A stretch of DNA of 5,311 nucleotides from CAYWYR01 sp964462685 (lineage in GTDB: Bacteria; Bacteroidota; Ignavibacteria; Kapaibacteriales; UBA2268), in NCBI GenBank assembly GCA_964462685.1, contig CAYWYR010000039.1:1-5311 (forward strand), given 5' to 3'. A program made the translations under genes and the position numbers. Shown here piece by piece: positions 1 through 5,311 of the stretch (the stretch's first letter is position 1; each line of letters starts with the position of its first letter). The notes beneath the pieces are model-generated. The model saw nothing but the letters and a program-made list of their open reading frames with translations. It was not told the DNA's origin and made no database searches.

Positions 1-10
1 GGTAAAAAGC

Positions 11-679
11 ATGGAAAATTCTTACGAAAGTAATCTAAACGACCCAGCGGGCTATTCTAACCCAGAGGAATATGAAGCTTATATGGCCCAGACTTACGGG
101 CCTGAATGGAAAACAGGATTCCGTGTAGGTTTTGGTAAAAGGCTAGGGGCGCTTGTAATTGATGTGATAATAGTGATGCTATTATCAGGTTTACTGATGC
201 TGGTTTTACCTTATGAGGGTCTAGACTCAATTTTTGGGGCTATATTATCTGGGGATTTGGAATCACTGCAGGGAATGGAAGAAAATGCGTTAGCTATTGC
301 TCAGGATAATATGATACCCGAATTTATAGCAAATACTATTATTCTTCTTTACTGGGCGTTGGAAGCTCTTCTTGGATTTACAGTAGGTAAGAAATTACTT
401 AAAATCAAGATCGCTGACGTAAATCTTCGTCATAACAAAAAAGCCTTATGGACTAGATTCTTAGTAAAGCATAGTTATTCGATAATAGGTTTACTGGCAA
501 TTCCTTTCGGCTTTGTAGTGATGACCGCGGTTGGTTTTATTACTGGTCTGTTAGGTTTTGTATTATTTATCGGCTGCTTCTTTGTTTTAGGTGCAAGAAA
601 ACAAGCACTGCATGATATGATAGCCGGAACGGCTGTTTTTAATGACGAGTCTTTGGAGTGGAACCGACAGAATGTCTAA
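11..679 (+). CDS. RDD-family integral membrane protein
   Basis: This 222-residue protein matches the RDD family, small membrane proteins named for conserved Arg and Asp residues. Visible landmarks are the R44-L-G-A-L-V-I-D51 signature at the start of the first membrane segment (about 47-66), a second segment (about 104-123) running into the typical F-T-V-G-K-K-L-L-K-I-K-I stretch (123-134), a long hydrophobic region (about 157-194, one or two helices), and the closing L-H-D202-M-I-A-G-T motif (200-207). A soluble, Tyr- and Glu-rich N-terminus of about 40 residues precedes the domain. The role of most RDD proteins is unknown; an ion/proton antiport activity has been reported for one member. 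Here the stop codon lies 8 bases inside the adaptor gene, so a role tied to the ABC exporter (assembly, regulation or membrane environment) is inferred, not shown. The ATG at 11 is the first usable start; only a weak purine-rich stretch precedes it, and the upstream sequence is cut off. Confidence 0.88.
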   Translation: MENSYESNLNDPAGYSNPEEYEAYMAQTYGPEWKTGFRVGFGKRLGALVIDVIIVMLLSGLLMLVLPYEGLDSIFGAILSGDLESLQGMEENALAIAQDNMIPEFIANTIILLYWALEALLGFTVGKKLLKIKIADVNLRHNKKALWTRFLVKHSYSIIGLLAIPFGFVVMTAVGFITGLLGFVLFIGCFFVLGARKQALHDMIAGTAVFNDESLEWNRQNV

Positions 680-1919
680 AAAGAAAAAGAAAAGTAAACT
701 AAAATCGATAATCTTCATAGTAATTCTTTTAGTGGCGGTAGGTATAACATACTCTCTGCTTACCCAGAAAGAAGAAACGCTTAAAGTTACCGTATCGGAA
801 GTCGAGCAAGTTGATATTACCGAACTTGTTAAGGCTATCGGTAGGATACAACCAGAAAAGGAAGTGAAAATCAGTAGCGAGATATCTGGTGAGCTGATTT
901 TCCTCGGTGTAAAGGAAGGTTTTGAAGTTAAGAAGGGTGATGTGCTTGCAAGGGTAAGGCCTGATATCATCGAATCCCAACTTGAGCAATTACAGGCTGC
1001 AACCAGATCTGCCAGTACTGAGATAGAGGTAGCAAAAGCAGAGCTTGAAAGGGCAAAACTTGATCTCGATAGGGTACAGGAGCTTTTTGAGAAAGAGTTC
1101 ACACCCAAACAACAGCTTGATCAGGCTACAGCCGCATTTAGGCAAGCTAAAGCCAGGGTAGAAGCAAGTGAGCAAAGGTTCTACCAGACTCAGGCTTCTC
1201 TAAACGAGGTTAGGCGAAACAAGGAAAGAACAACTATCTTCTCTCCAATCGACGGTATAGTTACCAAAATGAACGTTGAATTAGGTGAAAAAATTCTCGG
1301 TACAGCACAGTTCCAAGGTACTGATATGATGACAGTATCTAATCTGGATGAAATGAACGCGGTTGTGGATGTTGATGAGAATGATGTTGTGAAAATCGAG
1401 CTAGGAGATACCACAAATGTTAGCATAGATGCGTTCCCAAACAGAAACTTTATGGGAGAGGTGGTAGAGATAGGGCATTCTGCAAAAGGCAATCTTGAAA
1501 TGCAGGAGCAGGTAATAAATTTCGAAGTAAAGGTAAGGCTGCTTGAGCAGGATCCAAAACTCCGCCCGGGTATGAGTTGTGATGTGGCTATCGAAACTGA
1601 GAAAAAATATGGAATCGTTGCCGTTCCGCACGGAGCCTTGATATCAAGAGATGACCTTACAAGTGCAGATAGCCTTTCAACCGAAACTGCAGCAACTGGA
1701 ATATCTGATAACCCACCTACCTTCGTTTTTGTTTATGATGGTGGTGCCGCTGATGCAAAACGCGTAGAAATCGGTATATCAAATTCTAAATACAGAGAGA
1801 TAACAAGTGGGCTTGAAGTCGGTACAGAGGTTATTACAGGGCCATACACTGCTGTATCTCAACTCATCCAAGACGGCATGAAGGTAGAGAAAACAGATAA
1901 CCTCGGTTATGGTAGATGA
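672..1919 (+). CDS. MacA/HlyD-type periplasmic adaptor subunit of an ABC efflux system
   Basis: This 415-residue membrane fusion protein would link the inner-membrane ABC transporter to an outer-membrane channel. A Lys-rich N-terminus (residues 3-11) precedes one membrane anchor (about 12-30), with no lipobox Cys. A lipoyl half-motif follows (about 66-96, S-G-E-L...G-D-V-L), then an Ala/Glu/Gln-rich coiled-coil hairpin (about 98-185), the second lipoyl half with S191-P-I-D-G195, a beta-barrel (about 220-310) with R298-P-G-M301, and a C-terminal membrane-proximal domain ending in G-L-E-V-G-T-E-V-I-T-G. The hairpin tip carries R134-x3-L138, but Pro145 where Ser is usual in TolC-docking adaptors. 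The length fits MacA-like proteins. I chose the ATG at 672 over an in-frame ATG at 642 because the added ten residues come from the RDD gene's region and the Lys-rich start fits an anchor; GGAG at 655-658 lies 13 bases upstream, rather far. The gene overlaps the RDD gene by 8 bases and the ATPase gene by 4. Confidence 0.93.
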   Translation: MSKKKKKSKLKSIIFIVILLVAVGITYSLLTQKEETLKVTVSEVEQVDITELVKAIGRIQPEKEVKISSEISGELIFLGVKEGFEVKKGDVLARVRPDIIESQLEQLQAATRSASTEIEVAKAELERAKLDLDRVQELFEKEFTPKQQLDQATAAFRQAKARVEASEQRFYQTQASLNEVRRNKERTTIFSPIDGIVTKMNVELGEKILGTAQFQGTDMMTVSNLDEMNAVVDVDENDVVKIELGDTTNVSIDAFPNRNFMGEVVEIGHSAKGNLEMQEQVINFEVKVRLLEQDPKLRPGMSCDVAIETEKKYGIVAVPHGALISRDDLTSADSLSTETAATGISDNPPTFVFVYDGGAADAKRVEIGISNSKYREITSGLEVGTEVITGPYTAVSQLIQDGMKVEKTDNLGYGR

Positions 1920-2608
1920 TTGATATCCAAGATGTATCTAAGGTTTACGAAATGGGTACGGAGACTGTACGCGCTCTGGACGGTGTAACATTAAAGATAG
2001 AACAGAACGAATACGTGGCTATAATGGGCCCTTCGGGTTCCGGCAAATCTACTTTGATGAACGTTCTCGGTTGCCTTGATACCCCGACCACTGGGAGCTA
2101 TAGGTTTGAGGGCGAAGAGGTAGAGGAAATGGATGAAGATGAACTCGCAAGTATCCGGAACAGGAAGATCGGCTTTGTATTCCAGACTTTTAATCTTCTG
2201 CCGCGTCAGTCAGCCTTAAAGAATGTAGAGTTACCTCTAATCTATAGCGGCGTTAAAGCAAGCAAAAGGGAAGAACGAGCCGCACAGATTTTAGATCACG
2301 TAGGCCTGGGTGATAGAACAGACCACCGCCCCAATGAACTTTCTGGCGGGCAAAGACAAAGAGTAGCTATCGCAAGGGCGCTTGTAACCGACCCATCAAT
2401 AATCTTAGCCGATGAGCCTACAGGTAATCTTGACTCGAAGACGGGGTATGATATCATGAGGCTATTTTCCGAGCTCTGGAAAAACGGTAACACTATCATA
2501 CTTGTAACACACGAAGAAGACATCGCATTATATGCTAAAAGAATCATCCGACTACGCGATGGGCTTATCGAATCCGATACCATAAACCATAATCAGGTAG
2601 CTTTCTAA
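1916..2608 (+). CDS. MacB/LolD-type ABC transporter ATP-binding protein
   Basis: This 230-residue stand-alone nucleotide-binding subunit hydrolyses ATP in the cytoplasm to drive the two permeases encoded just downstream. All catalytic motifs are intact: Walker A G38-P-S-G-S-G-K-S-T46, Q-loop Gln90 in F-V-F-Q-T-F-N-L-L-P, signature L142-S-G-G-Q146, Walker B I162-I-L-A-D-E167, D-loop N171-L-D-S174 and H-loop His199. The wording around these motifs (M-N-V-L-G-C-L-D-x-P-T-x-G after Walker A, G-N-L-D-S-K-T-G after Walker B) is typical of the MacB/LolD/FtsE-like group that works with FtsX-type permeases. The length is typical for a separate subunit, whereas proteobacterial MacB has this domain fused to the permease. 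The start ATG overlaps the adaptor stop as ATGA, and no strong ribosome binding site precedes it, which suggests translational coupling. The substrate cannot be inferred, and a lipoprotein-release role (LolD) is less likely given the adaptor neighbour. Confidence 0.96.
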   Translation: MIDIQDVSKVYEMGTETVRALDGVTLKIEQNEYVAIMGPSGSGKSTLMNVLGCLDTPTTGSYRFEGEEVEEMDEDELASIRNRKIGFVFQTFNLLPRQSALKNVELPLIYSGVKASKREERAAQILDHVGLGDRTDHRPNELSGGQRQRVAIARALVTDPSIILADEPTGNLDSKTGYDIMRLFSELWKNGNTIILVTHEEDIALYAKRIIRLRDGLIESDTINHNQVAF

Positions 2609-2611
2609 AGT

Positions 2612-3889
2612 TTGCTCTCACCTTCAGAGATATCAGAGACTTTCAAGATGGCCGTATCATCCCTTATGGGGAACAAGATGCGGTCTTTTCTTGCATCGCT
2701 TGGGATAGTGGTAGGTATATCAATAGTAATCCTTATCGGATGGGCTATCAACGGCTTGGATGCCTCCTTCCAGAAAACATTCGAAATAATGGGAGTTGAT
2801 ATCCTCTTTGTTGATAAATGGGATTGGGCCGGCCGGGTTGACTGGCGTGAGGCTCAGAAAAGAAAAAACATTACTTTTGATGATTATGAGCTACTCAAAG
2901 AAAGACTGGAAGTGGCAGAGTTAGTTCTTCCCGAGATTTCTCAGTGGGGTGGTAAAATAGCCTATGATGGCAGTACTATGGATGGGGTGTCGATAGTTGG
3001 GGTAAATCCTGATAACGCTAAAACCCCGGCCGGTAATCTGCTTAAGGGTAGATACTTCTCTCATTTGGAGAATAATGCTAATGCCAATGTGGTGATAATC
3101 GGTCATAAAATCTATGAGACCCTATTCCCGCAGGGTAATGCTGTAGGTAAGGATATTGAGATCAACAAGAGGAAGTTCAATATTATAGGTGTGGTTCAGA
3201 AGCGTGGTACTGTAATATTCGAAATGATTGATAATCAGGTTTTTGTTCCTATCAATACCTTCAAGAAAACTCTCGGTACTTATGGCAGAAGCTATAGGAT
3301 AGCCGTTAAGACAGGTTCCCCTGATAACGTGGATTTTGTAAGGGAAGAGACACGCGGTATATTCAGATCTATAAGGCAACAGCAACCCGGTGAAGATGAT
3401 AGTTTCTCAATCAACGAAACTAAGGCGTTTGAATCTACTATTGCCGATATCAAACGATGGGTATATGTAATCGGTATCAGCATGACAGGGCTGTCATTTG
3501 TGGTTGGTATTATCGGCATAATGAATATTATGTTCGTATCGGTTACCGAAAGAACGAAAGAAATCGGTATCAGAAAATCACTCGGCGCAAAAAAGTCGAG
3601 TATATTGGTTCAGTTCATTATCGAATCAATGCTTCTATGCCTTTTTGGTTCGCTTATATCAATCACTATATGTATTGGTTTAGTAAATCTTATCTCATTT
3701 GTATTGGATAAACTTGCACCTGCTAATGAGACCGTAGCCAATATAACTGAGTTCGTACTGCCGACCCTGCCCAATGAGATAGTTGTTATAGCTGTTGTGG
3801 TATCAGCTGTTGTCGGTATTTTGGCAGGCCTGATACCGGCAAGCCGTGCCGCTAATCTTGATCCTGTTGAAGCTTTGAGGTCAGACTGA
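2612..3889 (+). CDS. MacB/FtsX-type ABC permease, first of two
   Basis: This 425-residue permease has the four-helix MacB/FtsX layout. TM1 (about 26-48) follows an amphipathic start containing N21-K-M-R-S25. A large extracytoplasmic domain of the MacB_PCD type spans about 50-280. TM2 (about 283-309) leads into the hallmark T312-E-R-T-K-E-I-G-I-R-K-S-L-G-A326 coupling stretch that contacts the ATPase. TM3 is at about 335-365 and TM4 at about 390-408, and the tail P409-A-S-R-A-A-N-L-D-P-V-E-A-L-R is typical. It would couple ATP hydrolysis to movement of the periplasmic domain. The start is an inferred TTG, one codon beyond the ATPase stop and in the same frame. It is kept because residues 3-12 (S-P-S-E-I-S-E-T-F-K) resemble the usual N-terminus of the family. 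The next ATG (2648) would remove them and has no visible ribosome binding site. The end overlaps the second permease by one base. Confidence 0.93.
   Translation: MLSPSEISETFKMAVSSLMGNKMRSFLASLGIVVGISIVILIGWAINGLDASFQKTFEIMGVDILFVDKWDWAGRVDWREAQKRKNITFDDYELLKERLEVAELVLPEISQWGGKIAYDGSTMDGVSIVGVNPDNAKTPAGNLLKGRYFSHLENNANANVVIIGHKIYETLFPQGNAVGKDIEINKRKFNIIGVVQKRGTVIFEMIDNQVFVPINTFKKTLGTYGRSYRIAVKTGSPDNVDFVREETRGIFRSIRQQQPGEDDSFSINETKAFESTIADIKRWVYVIGISMTGLSFVVGIIGIMNIMFVSVTERTKEIGIRKSLGAKKSSILVQFIIESMLLCLFGSLISITICIGLVNLISFVLDKLAPANETVANITEFVLPTLPNEIVVIAVVVSAVVGILAGLIPASRAANLDPVEALRSD
3877..3880 (+). promoter_or_regulatory. Ribosome binding site of the second permease gene
   Basis: GAGG lies 8 bases before the ATG at 3889, inside the 3' end of the first permease gene. 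Together with the TGATG stop/start overlap it supports this start over the ATG at 3898. It is the clearest Shine-Dalgarno match in the window; the ATPase and first permease genes lack an equally good one. Confidence 0.6.
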
Positions 3890-5118
3890 TGCAATTCATG
3901 GAGACAATCCTGCAAGCGCTCAGCGCCATCACCCAGAACAAACTCCGCTCTGGGCTTACACTGCTTTCGATAGTGATAGGAGTATTTGCTATCATGGTTT
4001 CAGGCATACTCATATCAACTATAGACAATCTCCTATCTACAGAGCTCGCCTCACTTGGCGAAAACAGCTTTTCATTCACCAGAAGACCTTCCGTGAATAT
4101 CGGTGGTAGCAATTGGAGTAAGTACCGCAACAGACCTTTAATAACCTACGATGAGTTTCAGGAATTGCAATCCGCGATGCCTTCAGGTGTGAATATGGCG
4201 GTTACTTCATCCACAGGAAACCAGAAAGCTGAAGCTGGGCTTAACGAGACCGATAATAACGTCGAGGTAATAGGTGCATCTCTCGGATATTTTGATATCG
4301 CAAATAAAGAGATAGCTTACGGGCGTTCACTACTTCAAAGCGATATAATTTCAGGTAATGATTACGCCGTTGTAGGGATGGATTTAGCGTTTCAGCTATT
4401 CAAAAGGATAGATGTTCTCGGAGAATCTTTTAAGATAGGGAACAGACGATACGAAATAATTGGAGTCTTGGAATATGAAGGGCCTCTATTGGGTTCCAGT
4501 AGGGATAATCTGATGATTATTCCTATTACTAACTATTTGCAGTTTTTCCTTGATTATTGGGAATCACTTGATATTCTAGGTAAAGCCCCTGATAAAGAAT
4601 CATTTTCAGATATACTTGATATAGCTATTGGTAGTTATAGAGGTATTAGGGAGCTTATGCCTTGGGATGAAAATAATTTCGAGATCCAGACAAACGAATC
4701 TATCACCGAGCAATTCGCATCCCTTACTGGTTATATTCAATACTTCGGAATTACCGTTGGGCTTTTTTCGATGATAGTAGCGGGTATCGGTATAATGAAT
4801 ATCATGCTTGTGATCATTAAAGAGCGCACCCGCGAGATAGGAGTAAGAAAAGCTATGGGTGCCACTCCGAGAGTAATCACCTCCCAATTTCTGATAGAAA
4901 CGATTGTATTGTGTTTGGTAGGTGGCCTGATTGGCATTATCGGCTCGGTTGGTATAGCCCAACTGCTCGGCTTGGCGTTTGATATCAGTATAACCATTCC
5001 ACTGGATATAACCGTGCTATCACTTTTGCTCTGTACATTTATCGGCCTTGTATTCGGTATTTTCCCAAGCCGCAAAGCCGCGAAACTCGACCCAATCGAA
5101 GCATTAAGATACGAATAA
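3889..5118 (+). CDS. MacB/FtsX-type ABC permease, second of two
   Basis: This 409-residue permease is a diverged paralogue of the preceding one and probably its heterodimer partner. TM1 is at about 21-43 after N17-K-L-R-S21. An extracytoplasmic domain spans about 45-280, TM2 about 282-309, and the coupling stretch is K311-E-R-T-R-E-I-G-V-R-K-A-M-G-A325. TM3 is at about 334-360, TM4 at about 374-393, and the tail P393-S-R-K-A-A-K-L-D-P-I-E-A-L-R closes the protein. The periplasmic domain shares a register with the first permease: W at the start of a W-x5-R-x2-I-T-x-D-x3-x-L pattern (here about residues 76-93). Outside such blocks the two differ greatly, so this is not a recent duplication. The ATG at 3889 overlaps the upstream TGA as TGATG and has a good ribosome binding site, GAGG at 3877-3880. 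An ATG three codons later (3898) is a weaker alternative. It is the last gene of the visible operon. Confidence 0.93.
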   Translation: MQFMETILQALSAITQNKLRSGLTLLSIVIGVFAIMVSGILISTIDNLLSTELASLGENSFSFTRRPSVNIGGSNWSKYRNRPLITYDEFQELQSAMPSGVNMAVTSSTGNQKAEAGLNETDNNVEVIGASLGYFDIANKEIAYGRSLLQSDIISGNDYAVVGMDLAFQLFKRIDVLGESFKIGNRRYEIIGVLEYEGPLLGSSRDNLMIIPITNYLQFFLDYWESLDILGKAPDKESFSDILDIAIGSYRGIRELMPWDENNFEIQTNESITEQFASLTGYIQYFGITVGLFSMIVAGIGIMNIMLVIIKERTREIGVRKAMGATPRVITSQFLIETIVLCLVGGLIGIIGSVGIAQLLGLAFDISITIPLDITVLSLLLCTFIGLVFGIFPSRKAAKLDPIEALRYE

Positions 5119-5131
5119 AGGGTACACACTT

Positions 5132-5147
5132 CTTTGTCATGCTGAGC
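5132..5147 (+). repeat. Partial copy of the GTCATCCTGAGC repeat
   Basis: These 16 bases (CTTTGTCATGCTGAGC) match 5173-5188 at 15 of 16 positions; the only difference is G for C at 5141. The copy breaks off after GAGC, so it is the left part of the repeat seen complete at 5176-5199. It begins 14 bases after the last gene's stop codon. Confidence 0.6.
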
Positions 5148-5175
5148 CCAGTTATGTCCTCCTTGCGGCAAGCTT

Positions 5176-5225
5176 TGTCATCCTGAGCTTGTCGAAGGAA
5201 ATGTCATCCTGAGCTTGTCGAAGGA
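5176..5225 (+). repeat. Two near-adjacent 24-base direct copies of a dispersed repeat
   Basis: The copies at 5176-5199 and 5202-5225 are identical over 24 bases and separated by AA. Each begins TGTCATCCTGAG and ends in TCGAAGGA. From memory, this unit is a common dispersed intergenic repeat in many environmental bacterial genomes. Its origin is not established here. It lies in non-coding sequence and is most likely one of many genomic copies. Confidence 0.85.
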
Positions 5226-5244
5226 CGAAGCTCGTGACATTTCC
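5197..5244. repeat. 48-base stem-loop built on the second repeat copy
   Basis: GGAAATGTCA (5197-5206) pairs perfectly with TGACATTTCC (5235-5244). Inside it GAGCTT (5211-5216) pairs with AAGCTC (5228-5233), and GTC (5217-5219) with GAC (5224-5226), around a GAAG loop. That makes 19 base pairs, interrupted by an internal loop (TCCT opposite G) and one bulged G. As RNA it would be a stable hairpin about 80 bases after the operon's last stop codon. It has no T-tract on either side, so it may act as a 3' stabiliser or processing site, or simply be a palindromic mobile repeat. Confidence 0.7.
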
Positions 5245-5259
5245 AAAAGTCTTCCGCCC

Positions 5260-5299
5260 GTCATTCCGAGAGTCACTTGTGGCCGAGGAATCCCGTGAC
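5260..5299. repeat. Palindromic repeat of the GTCATTCCGAG...GAGGAATC type
   Basis: GTCA (5260-5263) pairs with TGAC (5296-5299), TTCC (5264-5267) with GGAA (5287-5290), and GTCA (5272-5275) with TGGC (5280-5283, one G-T wobble) around a four-base loop. The ends resemble a second widespread dispersed repeat that reads GTCATTCCGAG...GAGGAATC. It differs in core sequence from the repeat just upstream but shares the GTCA...TGAC ends. Confidence 0.6.
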
Positions 5300-5311
5300 C
5301 ATTCCTGCAGC

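Noticed and set aside
642..671. Upstream in-frame ATG that would extend the adaptor by ten residues
   Set aside because: The extension lies fully inside the RDD gene and puts polar residues before the Lys-rich anchor start. The ATG at 672 gives the usual short, positively charged N-terminus.
678..694. A-rich Lys codon run as a possible ribosomal frameshift site
   Set aside because: The run alternates AAA and AAG codons and contains no proper slippery heptamer in the required phase. The adaptor is intact in one frame without shifting.
587..1108. 173-codon open frame on the - strand
   Set aside because: It is antisense to the RDD gene end and the adaptor's coiled coil. Its product is Ser-rich low complexity without any recognisable motif, as expected of a shadow frame.
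4737..5171. 144-codon open frame on the - strand reaching into the tail
   Set aside because: Most of it is antisense to the second permease, its start lies within repeat-associated sequence, and the product resembles no known family.
5176..5225. Direct repeats as a CRISPR array
   Set aside because: Only two full copies exist and they are 2 bases apart, so there are no spacers. The unit matches a dispersed repeat type instead.
5119..5311. Intrinsic terminator after the operon
   Set aside because: The strong hairpin at 5197-5244 is followed by AAAAG, not a T-tract, and no other GC-rich stem with trailing Ts is visible.

Overview
The window holds one five-gene operon on the + strand (about 11-5118), followed by a 193-base non-coding tail rich in short palindromic repeats. 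The genes encode, in order, an RDD-family membrane protein, a MacA/HlyD-type periplasmic adaptor, a MacB/LolD-type ABC ATPase, and two different MacB/FtsX-type permeases. Neighbouring genes overlap by 8, 4 and 1 bases, or in one case are 3 bases apart, so they are very probably co-transcribed and translationally coupled. The sequence begins only 10 bases before the first start codon, so the promoter and any upstream operon members are not visible.

Together the last four genes form a tripartite-efflux-like, mechanotransmission-type ABC system. The ATPase works in the cytoplasm. Two four-TM permeases with large extracytoplasmic domains probably pair as a heterodimer. The adaptor, anchored by one TM helix, carries a lipoyl domain, a coiled-coil hairpin and a beta-barrel that would reach toward an outer-membrane channel. 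No TolC-like outer-membrane factor lies in the window. The substrate (antibiotic, peptide, siderophore, lipid or lipoprotein) cannot be read from the sequence. The RDD protein is the unusual member, and its tight coupling to the adaptor suggests an accessory role.

The organism is probably a diderm (Gram-negative type) bacterium, because the adaptor has a full hairpin with most of the TolC-docking tip motif. Base composition looks moderately AT-rich. The separate ATPase and paired permeases, together with the tail repeats (GTCATCCTGAGC...TCGAAGGA and GTCATTCCGAG...GAGGAATC types, which I recall as dispersed repeats in many environmental genomes including the Bacteroidetes/FCB area), point loosely to an FCB-like or candidate-phylum bacterium. 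This is a weak inference and I do not name a taxon.

The tail (5119-5311) holds no gene I can support. It contains a partial repeat copy, two near-adjacent 24-base direct copies, a strong 48-base stem-loop built from the second copy and its downstream flank, and a second kind of palindrome near the end. No classical intrinsic terminator with a T-tract is visible. The main points for a second look are the RDD protein's place in the operon, a Ser-to-Pro change in the adaptor's channel-docking motif, the ATPase and first permease lying in one reading frame separated by a single stop, and the repeat-derived hairpins behind the operon.
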